Assembly: GCF_027533845.1 (NCBI RefSeq) | Contig: NZ_JAPZVN010000010.1 | Coordinates: forward strand, 62,001-126,000 | Direction: 5' to 3' | From: Streptomyces sp. RPT161 | GTDB lineage: Bacteria > Actinomycetota > Actinomycetes > Streptomycetales > Streptomycetaceae | DNA length: 64,000 bases | Part shown: positions 18,298 through 28,640 of the stretch, one piece after another | Position numbering within the stretch: position 1 is the stretch's first letter | Layout of the letters: each line of letters begins with the position of its first letter | Position numbers and translations under genes: made by a program | Notes under the pieces: model-generated | Database searches by the model: none | Seen by the model: only the letters and a program-made list of their open reading frames with translations | What the model was told of the DNA's origin: nothing

Positions 18298-18478
18298 ATG
18301 CGTCGTAGCACCACCATTCTCCTCGGCATCGCCGCGTTCTTCGGGTTGCTCACCATTGCCCGCCAATGCTGATGACGCCCCGTGGAGCAAGGTTGTGAGC
18401 CTGAACGTCAACGCGGTTAGTGCGGACCCCTGGCACTCGGGGGCCCCGGAGCGGAACGGGCTCGTCGTACTGCCGTAA
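18298..18478 (+). pseudogene. Frameshifted small secreted-protein gene
   Basis: The ATG at 18298 follows GAAAGG at good spacing and opens a signal peptide (MRRSTTILLGIAAFFGLLTI) that stops after 24 codons. In the next frame the sequence carries on as PANADDAPWSKVVSLNVNAV then SADPWHSGAPERNGLVVLP and stop. Joining the two frames would give a signal peptide and a mature chain of about 38 residues. A one-base indel near 18357-18362 explains the break. No family recognised. Confidence 0.5.
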
Positions 18479-18698
18479 GACCACAACGTGTCTGGAGGCC
18501 GTGCGCACCGTCCACGCCCAGGCGGACGGACCCCACAAGCCCTGGCCCGGCCGCTCGGCTCATTCCCCGCCGCAACCCCTCATCGGCTTCCCGCTGCAAC
18601 TGCTCATCGGCTGCCATAGCCTGACCGGACCGTGCCTCCCTGGTGGGTGCGTCCCTTCGCGGGCCTCCTGCCGCTCCCCCGCGGCAGGAGGCCACATC

Positions 18699-19266
18699 TC
18701 ACCCGTATCTGTGGCCGTAGACCAGCACGGAGGCGAAATGGCGGGAGACAACCCGTTCGATCGCCAGGCAGGGGCTGCGGCCCCCGAGCTTGAAGGTGCT
18801 GACCACGCACGTTCGAACAGGGTGCGTCGGCCCACCAGGTTCACCGGTCGAGTTGAAGTCCAACGGGCCTGCGAGGTGGCCAGGGCGTAGCAGGCCAGGA
18901 CCGTTCGGCCGTCCTCGGCCCAGTAGTGGTCGAGGATGGTGGGGTTGGTGAAGTCGAGACTGGAGAAGGCGACGGCGATGTCCTCGGCCCCGTAGGGGCC
19001 GCCTGCAGTGCGGGGAGCACATCGAGGATGGCATCGCCCCTGGCCAGTACGCGCGCCTGCTCGCGGGACGGTCCCCACGGTGGAGGGTCGTCCTCCCACC
19101 ACTCGGGCAGCTCGTCCGAGGCGAGCTGCGTGCCGGGGGGAAGGTTGTCAAAGCGCGCTCGCCCGACGACCCCACCCCGCAGCAACTCGGCGTTGACGCA
19201 CAGATCCCCCGCCACCAGCGTCCAGGGCGTCCGAACGATCCGTTCGCGGGCCAAGTCGACCAGCAA
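18699..19266 (-). pseudogene. Frameshifted hypothetical gene
   Basis: Three frames read in succession look like one protein of about 185 residues: RERIVRTPWTLVAGDLCVNA to DAILDVLPALQAAP in the first, YGAEDIAVAFSSLDFTNPTI and LDHYWAEDGRTVLACYALAT in the second, and STFKLGGRSPCLAIERVVSR to YGHRYG in the third. Breaks lie near 19005 and 18815. The family is not recognised; the 5' end may also be truncated because the first codon is only a TTG without a ribosome site. Confidence 0.5.
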
Positions 19267-19771
19267 TGGTCGCCGCCAACTCCGCGGTCGCTCTCACCAG
19301 CGCCGGGCGCACCGACGGCACGGGTTGCCAGACTGTCAACTACTCACAGGCCTATCTCCCGCTACCTGAGCCAACCCGCCAGCCCGGGACCTTCAACCCG
19401 GACGTCACCCAAGGCACCATCAACTCGACCACCTGCATGCCTGGCTGGACCAGAACCGTGCGACCCCCCTCTCCTACACCAGCGCGCTCAAGAGGCGACA
19501 GATCACCGAGTACCACTACAGCGACACCAGCCCAGCCGATTACGAGGAAGACCACCTCGTGCCCCTCGAACTGGGCGGTGCGCCACGGGATCCGAGGACC
19601 CTATGGCCCGAGCCCCGCTATGAGGTGGGCGGCAAGAACGCCGCGGACAAGGACCGCGTCGAAAGCCGCTTCAAGACCGCGGTCTGCGATGGCTCCGTCA
19701 CCCTCGATGCGGCTCGTCGGACGATCGCTTCCAACTGGACCACCGCCTTGGCTCATCTCGGCCCAGCCTGA
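19266..19771 (+). pseudogene. HNH-like nuclease-type protein gene with a poly-C frameshift
   Basis: Read across one frame change, the product contains NPDVTQGTINSTTC, TSALKRRQITEYHYSD, DYEEDHLVPLELGGAPRDP and RTLWPEPRYEVGGKNAADKD. The DHLVPLELGG...NLWPEP-like layout is that of HNH-type proteins, often secreted in Streptomyces. The break lies in a run of six C residues at about 19463-19469; one extra C would restore a continuous frame. No signal peptide is left upstream of 19266, so the 5' end may be incomplete as well. Could be a real pseudogene or a homopolymer sequencing error. Confidence 0.65.
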
Positions 19772-19787
19772 GCTTCTCCAGCGGGTT

Positions 19788-19844
19788 ACCCCCACCGCCG
19801 CCGGGCGCTGCGCGGGAGGGCAGGCGCCGGCGGCGGCCGGGGGT
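19788..19844. terminator. Bidirectional terminator-like hairpin
   Basis: A long imperfect stem (ACCCCC...CCGCCGCCGGGCGC against GCGCCGGCGGCGG...GGGGGT) lies between a plus-strand gene ending at 19771 and a minus-strand gene ending at 19855, which is where a shared terminator is expected. Confidence 0.65.
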
Positions 19845-19854
19845 TTGTCCGGCC

Positions 19855-20292
19855 CTAGTGGCCGAGGTGGCCGATGATGTCGTCCAGCCCGCCCCAGACC
19901 GTGTCGTCGGACTCGACGATGGGGATGGGGACGGGCCAGACCCCTACGAGCTGGGCCTGACCGTTGCTGTTGGCCGCGCCGGTCGCCTGGATCGCTGTGA
20001 CCTCTGCCCTGATGAACGCTTCCAGCGGGGAGAGCAGCTCATCGATCATCGGGAGGCCCACCGCGGCCCACTCCAGCGCCTCAAGGACGACATCCGTGTT
20101 CCAGGAGATCACTTCGACGGCGGCCTTGTTGAGGTGAATGTGGTACTCGAGGCCAAGCAGGCCCTCCATGTCGCAGAAGACCTGCGGGGCGTCCGAGGCC
20201 AGGATCTGCTTCTTGAACGCGTCCAGCGCCTCGCCGGTCAACCCCTGCTGCGCCGCCTCCTTCTCCCACCCGGGCCGGATCGCCTTCAGCAC
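19855..20292 (-). CDS. Conserved-looking hypothetical protein
   Basis: A 145-residue protein: KAIRPGWEKEAAQQGLTGEA, then DAPQVFCDMEGLLGLEYHIH and an acidic C-terminus ending GGLDDIIGHLGH. The open frame continues upstream (PSAHDVLKAIRP) to a stop near 20395 without a better start, so the protein may be truncated at its N-terminus. No family was recognised. Convergent with the HNH-like gene. Confidence 0.5.
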   Translation of the reverse strand: MLKAIRPGWEKEAAQQGLTGEALDAFKKQILASDAPQVFCDMEGLLGLEYHIHLNKAAVEVISWNTDVVLEALEWAAVGLPMIDELLSPLEAFIRAEVTAIQATGAANSNGQAQLVGVWPVPIPIVESDDTVWGGLDDIIGHLGH

Positions 20293-20587
20293 GTCGTGCG
20301 CGGACGGCTTCGGCCCAGACCGCGCCTTCAGCGCTCGCCGCGCAGCCGCCTCTGCGCTACTACGTCGCAGTGCGGCGGGAACGCACCGTTAGTGTGCGGC
20401 GAGGCTGCCGGGTGCGCGCCGCGCTCGCGCGCACCGGCTGTGTGGCCGTCTGTCGAATAGCCACTCGCACCCGTGAGCGCGTGGCCGTGGTCCGCCCACA
20501 CCACGGGGTGCTGGCCTTGCAAGCCCTTATCGACTGCTTGGTCAGCCACTTGGTGCGCTGTCAGTGCTCGCGCCTAGAGTCCCCTGT

Positions 20588-21196
20588 ATGAGTTCCTCCC
20601 TGAGTGTGTTTCTGCTCGATCCGGCCGCGACGCGCGGCCTGGTCGGGTCCGGCGACGAGCAGCTGCTCGAAGCGATACGCAGCCGCTTCGCGGACGACCT
20701 GGCCTCCGACGACGACTATTTCCGCTACGAGATCGGGCAGGGCGCGCCCACCGCCTATGAGGCGCTGCATGCGGTCGTCCACGGTGGCCCGTTCAGCGGC
20801 GAGGAGGAGCACGCTTTCCAGTACGGCTATGCCTACAAGCGGCTGTGCTCCCTGACCGGCGTCCCCCTGGACAACGACTGTTTCTGTCCGTACCGGGGCG
20901 ACTGGCTGTCGGTGGTCGACCAGGGCCTGGAGGCATTGCGCATCACCGCGGTGTCCGTGGCCTGCTTCGACCGCGCGAATCTGCCCGATTCCTTGCCGTG
21001 GACGTACACACCGGGTTGCGGCGAGTGGTCGCCGGAGCAGATCGGGCAGGCGCTGGAGCAGTTCGAGGCCACCAAGGCGGCCGGCCACGCCCCTCCGCTG
21101 GAGCCGGAGGTCGTAGAGGCGATCATGCAGTGCCTCGGCTGGATGCGTAGCGCGGCAGCGCGGCCTGGCTTCGGCATCATCGGCTTTCGTTCGTGA
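20588..21196 (+). CDS. DUF7691-like hypothetical protein
   Basis: A 202-residue soluble protein starting MSSSLSVFLLDPAATRGLVG. The pattern SGDEQLLEAIRSRFADDLAS with HAVVHGGPFSGEEEHAFQYG and LCSLTGVPLDNDCFCPYRG is common in Streptomyces and matches what has been catalogued as DUF7691; the name is given from memory of the pattern. The ATG at 20588 is preferred over one eight codons upstream that precedes the conserved start. Function unknown. It stands alone. Confidence 0.72.
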   Translation: MSSSLSVFLLDPAATRGLVGSGDEQLLEAIRSRFADDLASDDDYFRYEIGQGAPTAYEALHAVVHGGPFSGEEEHAFQYGYAYKRLCSLTGVPLDNDCFCPYRGDWLSVVDQGLEALRITAVSVACFDRANLPDSLPWTYTPGCGEWSPEQIGQALEQFEATKAAGHAPPLEPEVVEAIMQCLGWMRSAAARPGFGIIGFRS

Positions 21197-21670
21197 CGTC
21201 CACGCCAGGCAGCGGCAGGGCTAGCCTCGCGCCTCCGCGAGGTGGTCTGTCCGAGGGTTGATCAAAAACGCGGAAAGCGCCTGCCCTGTAGCGATAGGAC
21301 TTGCTGAGGGTCCTGTTGGCTGCGAGGAAAGAAGCGCTTGCCAGGTGAAGAAGCGTATCGGGTCTTACCCGCGTGTCCGTGTCGAGGGCGGCGGTCGTGC
21401 GGTGGCGCCCCTTCGTCTCCATGGACGGGCACAGGCCCTCAACAGTCGATCGGTGGTTGGCCGGGCCCGCCGTTCCTCGCTAACCGGCGCCAAAGCTCAA
21501 GCCTCGCAAGCTGAACACCATCCCTCACGCGCCGCGGCTTCAGTCGCGAGGACCGCACGATCGTCTTCGGGCTGGGTTAATGCTGTCCCACCAGGCAAGC
21601 GCCGGGCTGGCCACACTGGTCAGTGGTTTTGCGGGCACGGCAAAGCCGTGATGAGAACGAGGAAGCGGTA
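21197..21670. other. Non-coding flank of the IS630 remnant
   Basis: No gene is supported. Two near-identical words, GGAAAGCGCCTGCC (from 21271) and GGAAAGAAGCGCTTGCC (about 21327-21343), are present, possibly parts of a transposon end. The right part merges with the 5' flank of a broken IS630 transposase. Confidence 0.35.
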
Positions 21671-22681
21671 GTGCGTCGGCTGGCGCGGGCGCGGAAAGCT
21701 CCGCTTGATGTGGTGATGCGGGCGGGGATGGTCGAGTTGAGCTGGGCGGGCTGGTGGGTACCGGCGATCGCTGCCGAGTTGGGCTGCAGCAAGAAGACGG
21801 TGCGGCGGAGGCTGCACCGGTTCAACCGCTCGGGTTTGGAAGGACTGGAGGACCGGGGCGGGCAGGGCCGCAAACGGCGGATCACCGAGGCCGAGCGTTC
21901 GAGAATCATCGGCCTGGTCAAGCAGCCTCCGCCGGGCCGGTTGACCGTGCAGGCAGACGGGGAGTTGACCGCGGCTGACGGGGCAGGGCGGCTGGAGTGG
22001 ACGCTCGACAGCTTGGCGGCTGAGGCCAGTCGGCTGGGGATCGAGGTCGGGCGCTCGCCGGTCCGCAGGATCTTGCTGGCCGAGGGTGTGTGCTGGCACC
22101 GCACCAGGTCATGCCAGGTCGAAGGACGCGGACTTTGAGGGAAAGGGACGCGGATCATGGAGCTCTACACCAGCCCGCCCGACGGTGCCCCGTCGTGTGT
22201 GCCGACGAGCTGGGGCCAGTGATCCCCCGCACGTTTGCGCCGGCGCCGGGCTGGTCGCCGGACGGACACCGCATCAAAGCCGAACTCGACTACAGCCGCG
22301 GACCAGAGAAGACATGGGTCTACGGTGCCTTACGCCTGGCCGACGGCCACGAAGTCAACCATGACCGCTCCATCCCGCAACAGCGCCCTCTACTCTGTCA
22401 TCACACAACAGTGTCTCCACCCGAAGTTGGTTGGAAGACCACCCTCGCATCCGGATGTCCTCATTTCGATCGGTGCCTGCTGGCTCAACCTGCAAGAAGG
22501 CTGGTGGCGGATCTTCCGCAAAGCCGCCCTGGCCGGCCAGTCCTTCGCCGGCCCAGACGAAATCGACCACGCCATCAGTGCGACGACAGCCGAGCTGAAC
22601 GCCCGTGCAAGACCCTGGGTATGGGGCAGACCCACCCCACCAACCCGCCGACTACGCCACCGGTATGCGTACGTCCTTTGA
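21671..22681 (+). pseudogene. IS630-family transposase, internally deleted and frameshifted
   Basis: The N-terminal helix-turn-helix half is clear (VRRLARARKAPLDVVMRAGM, VPAIAAELGCSKKTVRRRL, GLEGLEDRGGQGRKRRITEA). The middle continues in other frames (RTFAPAPGWSPDGHRIKAEL, DYSRGPEKTWVYGALRLADG), and the C-terminus reads ISIGACWLNLQEGWWRIFRK and RPWVWGRPTPPTRRLRHRYA. About 100 residues covering the second catalytic aspartate (the VTDN region) are missing between the last two parts, so the protein could not transpose even with frames repaired. Confidence 0.8.
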
Positions 22682-22789
22682 GGAACGCCGCACTAGCCAG
22701 TACTGCAACGGTGCTTGCCGTGACTGATGGCCAGGCCGGTCGGCCGGTCGATGTAATACGCATCTTTTTGATAGTGGAAGGGTAGGCCT

Positions 22790-24202
22790 GTGGGCGACAG
22801 TGAGCTGTACTACCGGGATGCGACCGAACTGGCGGTGCTCATCGCGGAACGACAGGTATCCGCCGTGGAAGTGGTGCAGGCGCACCTGGACCGTATCGCG
22901 GCGGTCGACCCGAAGATCAACGCCGTGACGGTGACCGCCGAGCGGGCACTCGACGCGGCGCGCGCCGCCGACCGGGCCGTGCGGGCGGGCACGGCTGTGG
23001 GCGCATTGCATGGTGTCCCGTTCACCGTCAAGGACTCGCTGGATGTGGCGGGGGTGGTCACCGCACGCGGCTCGGCCCTGTTCCGGGACCGTGTCCCGGC
23101 CAGGGACGCGACCGCGGTGGCCAGACTCCGGGCGGCGGGCGGGATTCCGCTGGCCAAGACGAACCTGCCCGAGTTCTCCTACTGGACCGAGACGGACAAC
23201 CTCACCACCGGTAGGTCACTCAACCCCTGGGACCACGAGCGCACTCCAGGCGGATCAAGTGGCGGGGAATCAGCCGCGATCGCCGCCGGGATGTCCCCGC
23301 TCGGGTTGGGCAGCGATGTCGCCATCTCCGTCCGCGGACCGGCGCACGACACCGGCATCGTCGCGCTGAAAGCGACCCGGGGGCGTATCCCGGCCACCGG
23401 CCACTGGCCCGAGGTTCCCCGGCGCTACTGGCACGTCGGCCCGATGGCCCGCAGCGTGCGGGACATCGCGGCCGCGTTGAAGGTCCTCGCGGGACCCGAC
23501 GGTGTCGACGGTTACGTGCGGCACCAGCCGCACCCTGCCGACCTGCCCGGACCGGGGGACGTAGCCGGGCTACGGGTCGGCTGGGCAACCGAGCCCGCCT
23601 TCGGCCCGGTGGATCGCGAGGTGGCTGCCACCGTCACCGCGGCGGCCGATGCCCTGCGCACCCTGGGCTGCGTGGTCGAACCGGCCCCGCTCCCCGAGCT
23701 GGAGACCCTCGACGCGACCGAGCTGAGCACGGTGCTGTTCACAGCCGAGGTCGTGCCGTACTTCCGGCAGGCCGTCGCCGGCCGTGAGTCCGAGCTGCAC
23801 AGCGTCATCCGGCGCGCGCTGACCGCGCCGGACGTGACGCTGATCGACTATGTCGCCGCCCAGCAACAGGTCGAGGTGCTCAGCTCGATGTTTTCCGGGT
23901 ACTTCGACCACTACGACGTCCTGCTGTGCCCCGTGTGTCCCGTTCCCGCGCCGCCGCACGCCCGACGGACATTCGATGTCGGCGGCGTCACCGTCCCGGC
24001 GCGCGGCATCATGCGCGCGACGGTCCCGTTCAATCTCACCGGCCTGCCCGCGCTCTGCCTTCCCTTCGGAGCCACCAGCGGGAAACTGCCGATCGGCATC
24101 CAGCTCGTCTCCCGCTGGTACGACGAGGCGACGCTCCTGAAGCTCGGCGCGGCCCTGGAACACGTCAGCCCAGTCCGGCACCGCCACCCCGACCTCGCCT
24201 GA
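22790..24202 (+). CDS. Amidase (amidase signature family)
   Basis: A 470-residue enzyme of the GatA/AtzF/fatty-acid-amide type. The Ser-cisSer-Lys triad is at the expected spacing: K81 in [10 protein letters not shown]156 in [12 protein letters not shown] and S180 in [18 protein letters not shown]. The usual GGS around the nucleophile is changed to AIS, a departure that keeps the serine. GTG at 22790 follows a GAAGGGTAGG ribosome site. No gatB or gatC is nearby, so a free-standing amidase acting on a small amide is more likely than a tRNA amidotransferase subunit. The gene is intact between an IS630 relic and the ISL3 element. Confidence 0.88.
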   Translation: MGDSELYYRDATELAVLIAERQVSAVEVVQAHLDRIAAVDPKINAVTVTAERALDAARAADRAVRAGTAVGALHGVPFTVKDSLDVAGVVTARGSALFRDRVPARDATAVARLRAAGGIPLAKTNLPEFSYWTETDNLTTGRSLNPWDHERTPGGSSGGESAAIAAGMSPLGLGSDVAISVRGPAHDTGIVALKATRGRIPATGHWPEVPRRYWHVGPMARSVRDIAAALKVLAGPDGVDGYVRHQPHPADLPGPGDVAGLRVGWATEPAFGPVDREVAATVTAAADALRTLGCVVEPAPLPELETLDATELSTVLFTAEVVPYFRQAVAGRESELHSVIRRALTAPDVTLIDYVAAQQQVEVLSSMFSGYFDHYDVLLCPVCPVPAPPHARRTFDVGGVTVPARGIMRATVPFNLTGLPALCLPFGATSGKLPIGIQLVSRWYDEATLLKLGAALEHVSPVRHRHPDLA

Positions 24203-24441
24203 CCAGCCGGGATGGCGGCTCCGGCACCATCTGCCGGGACAGCGACTGCGGCCGGACAACTCGCCTCGGCTCGGCGAACCGGGCCAAGTCCCGGTGCACC
24301 GAGCCGAACACCTGCCGCCAGGTGCCCTCTCCATACCATCCCCGCTTCTCGTCCGTGTCCCGAGACCGCAGGCTACTCCCGCACCGAGCACTACAGTTGG
24401 CGCGTGCGCCCTGCGAACCACGCAGCGGCCGCATTTAATGG

Positions 24442-24642
24442 TCAGGAGCGGTTCCAGTCGTCCTTCTTCAGCCCCTCTTCGAGGATCGACGTGGTCATCT
24501 GCCGCACTACGGGGAAGGGCCGGCTGGCCCGACGGCCATGCAACTCCGGTTCGTCGATGGTGAACCGGAAGAAGTCCCGCAGATGCAGCTGACGACGCTG
24601 CGGGTCGTTCAGGCCGCGCCCGTGGCTTCGTAACCGAGAGCT
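24442..24642 (-). pseudogene. Gene fragment cut by the ISL3 element
   Basis: An open minus-strand frame running from the left inverted repeat to a stop at 24442: RLRSHGRGLNDPQRRQLHLR, DFFRFTIDEPELHGRRASRP, then FPVVRQMTTSILEEGLKKDD and WNRS. It is well-formed protein sequence but was not recognised. The missing 5' part would lie to the right of the IS; nothing matching in style was seen after 29884, so it was probably lost. Confidence 0.5.
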
Positions 24643-24666
24643 GGCTCTGGCCCACTTCGTGTGGTC
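24643..24666 (+). repeat. Left terminal inverted repeat of the ISL3-type IS
   Basis: GGCTCTGGCCCACTTCGTGT plus four more bases (GGTC); identical to the reverse complement of 29860-29883. Confidence 0.85.
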
Positions 24667-24705
24667 GCATACGCAGGGTGACTGTCAATCTTCATGTGAT
24701 GGCGG

Positions 24706-26286
24706 TTGAGTTCGCCCGAAAATCGCCCGGCTGGATGGTGGCGCGGTCGACAGTCCTTCGTCGTGAACGAAGTGCTGCCGCAGCTGGATGAGCTGCTGTT
24801 CTCCTCGATCGAGGGTGTGCTGGTGGAGTCGGTCGGGGTGACCGACGCGGTCATCCTCGTCGAGGCTCGAACGACCGCAGGGCAGGCGGCCTGTCCGGAG
24901 TGCGGATGGTCGTCAGGTCGAATACATGGCTCCTACCTGCGGATTCCTCGTGACCTGCCGACAGCGGGCAAGTTTGTCGTGGTGTCGTTACGGGTGCGGC
25001 GGTTCGTCTGCACGGAGGAATGCTGCCCGCGTAAGACCTTCGCTGAGCAAGTCCCCGGGCTCACTCGCCGGTTCGGACGACGGACCGAGCGGCTGCGATC
25101 GACGCTGGTATCGGTCGGTCTCGCACTCGCAGGCCGGGCCGGCGCTCGCATGACGGATGCCTTCCAGGTCCCGGTCAGCAGAAACACCCTGCTGAGGCTG
25201 ATCGCCTCGCTTCCGGACCCCGCTACCGCGACGCCCCGTGTGGTCGGCGTTGACGAATGCGCCCAGCGCAAGGGCCGGATCTACGGGACTGTGCTAGTCG
25301 ACGTCGAAACACGCCGTCCGATAGACCTCCTTCCCGACCGGCAGGCGGACACGCTCGCGGCCTGGCTCGCCGAGCGGCCCGGCATCGAGATCATCTGCCG
25401 CGACCGGGCTTCCTTCTTCGCCGATGGCGCCACCCGCGGCGCCCCGCAGGCCCTCCAGGTCGCCGACCGATGGCACCTTTGGCACAACCTGGGGGAAGCC
25501 GCCGAGAAGTGCGTCTACCGGCACCGAGGCTGCCTGCGACCCACGCCGACACCGCCGGAGGAACCTCAGGAGGACGCAGAGCCAGCCACGTTGTCTCCCT
25601 GGCCGACCGGGCACCGGTTCGCCGAACGCACCCGCGCCAAGCACGCCACCATCCACGCTCTCCTCGCCGCCGGGCACAGCAAGCGGTCCGTCGCCCGGCA
25701 ACTCGGAATGACCCTCAACACGATCTTGCGCTTCTCCCGCGCCACCACCCCGGAGGAGATGTTCACCGGCCAGTGGCAAAGCCGTGCGACCAGGCTGGAC
25801 GACTACAAGCCCTACCTCGACCAGCGTTGGCGGGAAGGCTGCACCAACGCCTGGAAACTGTGGGAGGAGATCAAGGAACAGAGCTATCCCCGGGGCTACG
25901 CAAGCGTCCGGGACTACGTCAGCAGGACTCTTCACGGCAAGCCCCAGCCAGTCGGTCCCCGGCCGCCATCGGCCCGAGCCGTCACGCGCTGGATCCTCAC
26001 CCACCCCGACGCTCTACCCGAAGGCGACCGGCTCCAGCTCAAAGCCACCTTGGCCAACTGCCCCGAACTGACAGCACTCGCCGAACACGTGCGCTCCTTC
26101 GCTCACATGCTCACCCATCTGCAAGGTAACCAACTTCCCGAATGGATCAAAGCCGTCAGTGCCACCACCGAACTGCCCAGCATCCACCACTTCGCGCAGC
26201 ACCTCCTGCGCGACCTCGACGCCGTCACCGCTGGCCTCACCCTCCACTGGAACTCCGGCGTCGTGGAAGGCCATGTCAAAAGGATC
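24706..26286 (+). pseudogene. ISL3-family transposase, 5' part (interrupted)
   Basis: About 527 codons from a TTG or from a GTG near 24760; the exact start is unclear. An N-terminal zinc finger (ACPECGWSSGRIHG, then CTEECCPRKTF) and a helix-turn-helix precede the DDE domain: VVGVDECAQRKGRIYG with the first aspartate, IICRDRASFFADGATRG and VADRWHLWHNLGEAAEK with the second, and NSGVVEGHVKRI with the glutamate. The frame is broken immediately after codon ATC at 26284-26286 by the recombinase element; an artificial read-through continues to 26565 in unrelated sequence. The missing C-terminus resumes at 29776. Confidence 0.88.
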
Positions 26287-26306
26287 ATTCTATGGAATCA
26301 GAATTG

Positions 26307-28640
26307 TCAAGCTTGCTGTGTTTTGCCCTGGCGGACGCCGAGGATCGGCAGGAGGGTGGTGCCGGCCGGGACGTCGAGCTGTCGGGGTGTTGGTCCGGCC
26401 GGGGTGGGGGTGTCGGCGAGTCTGTCGAGGAGGCGGTCGAGCGCGCTCTGGCCGTCGGTGACGGCTGCTTGCTCATCCTCAGTGAGCGGGATCGAGACGG
26501 CCATCTTCTGCAAGTTGCCTTTGGCTTCTAGCAGTTGGGCTCTGGTGGAGTCCTTGGGGGTGTAGAAGTCGCAGCGTGCGCAAGCCATGCGGTGCTGGCA
26601 CTGCTCGAAGAAGGTGTAGGTGCAGTAGCCGTGTCCGAGGTCGTAGTGCTGCCAGGGTTCGCCGGTCGCAGCGGCGCCGGAGGCAACCGTATCCCGGTCG
26701 ACCAGGACCTCGATCGTGCGGACGTTCCTCTCGAAGTAGCCCGCTTCGGAGTATGCCTTGGACAGGGTGTTCGGGGTGATCTTCGCGTAGTACTGGGCGG
26801 ATTGCGGTGATCGGTGTCCGAGCCAGGCTTGCAGTTCGAACAGAGTCATCGGTTCCTTGGCGTTGTAGAGCTGGCTGGCGATGGTGGACCGGGCCCGGTG
26901 GCTGGTGATGTTCCCGCGGACGTCGGCATCCGGGACTCCGGCCTTGCGACAGAGCATCGGGATGATCGTGTTGTTGATGTAGTGGGTGGAGACGCGGCGG
27001 GCCCGGATGGCGAACAGCAGGTCAACGCGTTCGCCGGTGCGGCGGTCGGTGAACTTCGGCTGGTCTGGGCGGACGGCCTGCCAGGCGTCGACGGCCTGGC
27101 CGAGGATCGGGTCGACCGGCTTGCTGAAGGCAGTGCCGGTTTTGTGAGGCGGGACGTCGAGGAGGCAGACCGTGTCGCGGGCCAAGACCTGCTGTGAGTC
27201 ACCGGTGATGGTGACTCCGTCATGCTGCCAGCGGATGCAGCCCACCCTCAACCGGGCGATCTCGTTGCTGCGTTGACCAGAGAACAACCAGGTCAGCGTG
27301 ACCGCGCGGACCAGTTCGAAGGGGTAGAAGTGCCCGGCCTGGGCCTGTGGGAGATCCGCGACTTCCAGGTTCAGGCCCGCCCACAGGAACTTCGCCCAGA
27401 CCTCATCGGCGATCACCCGCGGGTCGGGGCCGAGGAGGGCGGTGATGCTGCGGGGGATTGCCAGCGCGCGCAGTGGATCGAAGCGGCGGGGCAGCCACTC
27501 CCATTCCTGGCAGTCCCTGAAGAACGTCCGCAGCGCGGTGATCTGCCCGGCTTTGGTCGCCGCTTCGAGCGGCTTGCCGAGACGGTCCCCCAGGCCAGCC
27601 GTTCGCTGAACGTAGTCACCGACCTTCATCCGGTCCAGCGCGGCGATCCAGGTCGCGCAGGTCTGACGCGTCCAGTCTGTCGGGTCTGCAGCGTCGGGCT
27701 GTTCAGCCGCTATCCACCGGCCCACTCTGAGGAGGGTGGAGCGCATGCCGCCGCGGGCGCCTGGGGTGAGCGTAGAGGTGGCGTGCCAGCGATCAACCCA
27801 TTGTTCCCACGTCTTCGCGCCGCCGGTCGCCCGTGCCGATTGGCGGCCCGTGGTGGGCTGCGGAGGATCACAGAATCCGAGCTCGGCAACCGCTCGCTGA
27901 GTGGCGTGCAGGGTGTAGAGCCGTGAGCCGTCCAGTATCTTCTCGCGGCGGACCCGGTCGAACAGCGACGTGTCGAGATCCTCCAGATGCGGGCTGCGGT
28001 TGAGGAGAAGCAGCTGGCAGACGACCATCGGCAGCAGCGTGTCATCGTCCCGGCCCAGTTGGTATCCCCACGAGGCGAGGACCGCGCGGATGCGGGCGAT
28101 CTCGCTGCTCACCAGACCGCGTCCGAAGATCCGCCAGGACAGGGTGAGTCGCTGGAAGCTGCCGAGTCGGTGGAACTCGTTGAAGGAGCCCAACAGGTAG
28201 GCGTGCGTAGCGAGATAGGGGCGGACCTCGTCGTTGACCCAGCCCGGGGCGTGCTGATGGAACTCGGTCTGGTTGCGGCCGAGCAGATGGATCCACTCCT
28301 GCGGGGTCCATCCCCAAAAGGTCCGGCCGGTCTCCGCGCAACGTGTCAGCAGCACAGCGATCACGTCGAGCATGGCACGTCGTCGGTGCGGGGTGGGTGG
28401 CGAGTCCAGGGCGGCGTTGACCGCCTCCAGCGGGACCAGCAGACGGCGGATCACCCGCCAGCCGGCAGCGGACGGGTCGTGGTCCTTGAGCCGGCGCAGA
28501 TTCCGCACCCCGAGTTCGCTCACTGCCAGTGCCTCGGCGGGCCGGATCTCGACAGCAGTGTCGTAGTGGTCCGGGATGATCGGCCAGGACCAGCGTTCGG
28601 CCCCATCCTCCGCGGGCAGGGTCAGCCGAGATGCACTCAC
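26307..28640 (-). CDS. tnpB: Tyrosine recombinase, TnpB-like (large)
   Basis: About 777 residues. The C-terminal catalytic domain shows the family residues: arginine in FSGQRSNEIARLRVGC, HRAR in SHRARSTIASQL, and GHRSPQSAQYY with the nucleophile tyrosine. After the tyrosine comes a cysteine-rich tail (CQHRMACARCDFYTP), as in TnpB of Tn554. The N-terminal 400 residues are a large helical region without clear family motif (FWGWTPQEWIHLLGRNQTEF). Start GTG at 28640 overlaps the stop of the partner recombinase (GTGA); the frame stays open to 28928, but that is overlap with the partner. It ends only 20 bp from the element's left end. Probably acts with the smaller recombinase in excision and insertion. 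Confidence 0.85.
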   Translation of the reverse strand: MSASRLTLPAEDGAERWSWPIIPDHYDTAVEIRPAEALAVSELGVRNLRRLKDHDPSAAGWRVIRRLLVPLEAVNAALDSPPTPHRRRAMLDVIAVLLTRCAETGRTFWGWTPQEWIHLLGRNQTEFHQHAPGWVNDEVRPYLATHAYLLGSFNEFHRLGSFQRLTLSWRIFGRGLVSSEIARIRAVLASWGYQLGRDDDTLLPMVVCQLLLLNRSPHLEDLDTSLFDRVRREKILDGSRLYTLHATQRAVAELGFCDPPQPTTGRQSARATGGAKTWEQWVDRWHATSTLTPGARGGMRSTLLRVGRWIAAEQPDAADPTDWTRQTCATWIAALDRMKVGDYVQRTAGLGDRLGKPLEAATKAGQITALRTFFRDCQEWEWLPRRFDPLRALAIPRSITALLGPDPRVIADEVWAKFLWAGLNLEVADLPQAQAGHFYPFELVRAVTLTWLFSGQRSNEIARLRVGCIRWQHDGVTITGDSQQVLARDTVCLLDVPPHKTGTAFSKPVDPILGQAVDAWQAVRPDQPKFTDRRTGERVDLLFAIRARRVSTHYINNTIIPMLCRKAGVPDADVRGNITSHRARSTIASQLYNAKEPMTLFELQAWLGHRSPQSAQYYAKITPNTLSKAYSEAGYFERNVRTIEVLVDRDTVASGAAATGEPWQHYDLGHGYCTYTFFEQCQHRMACARCDFYTPKDSTRAQLLEAKGNLQKMAVSIPLTEDEQAAVTDGQSALDRLLDRLADTPTPAGPTPRQLDVPAGTTLLPILGVRQGKTQQA

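Noticed and set aside
26287-26565. C-terminal extension of the ISL3 transposase past 26286
   Set aside because: The residues after HVKRI are read-through into the recombinase element; the true C-terminus is at 29776-29846.
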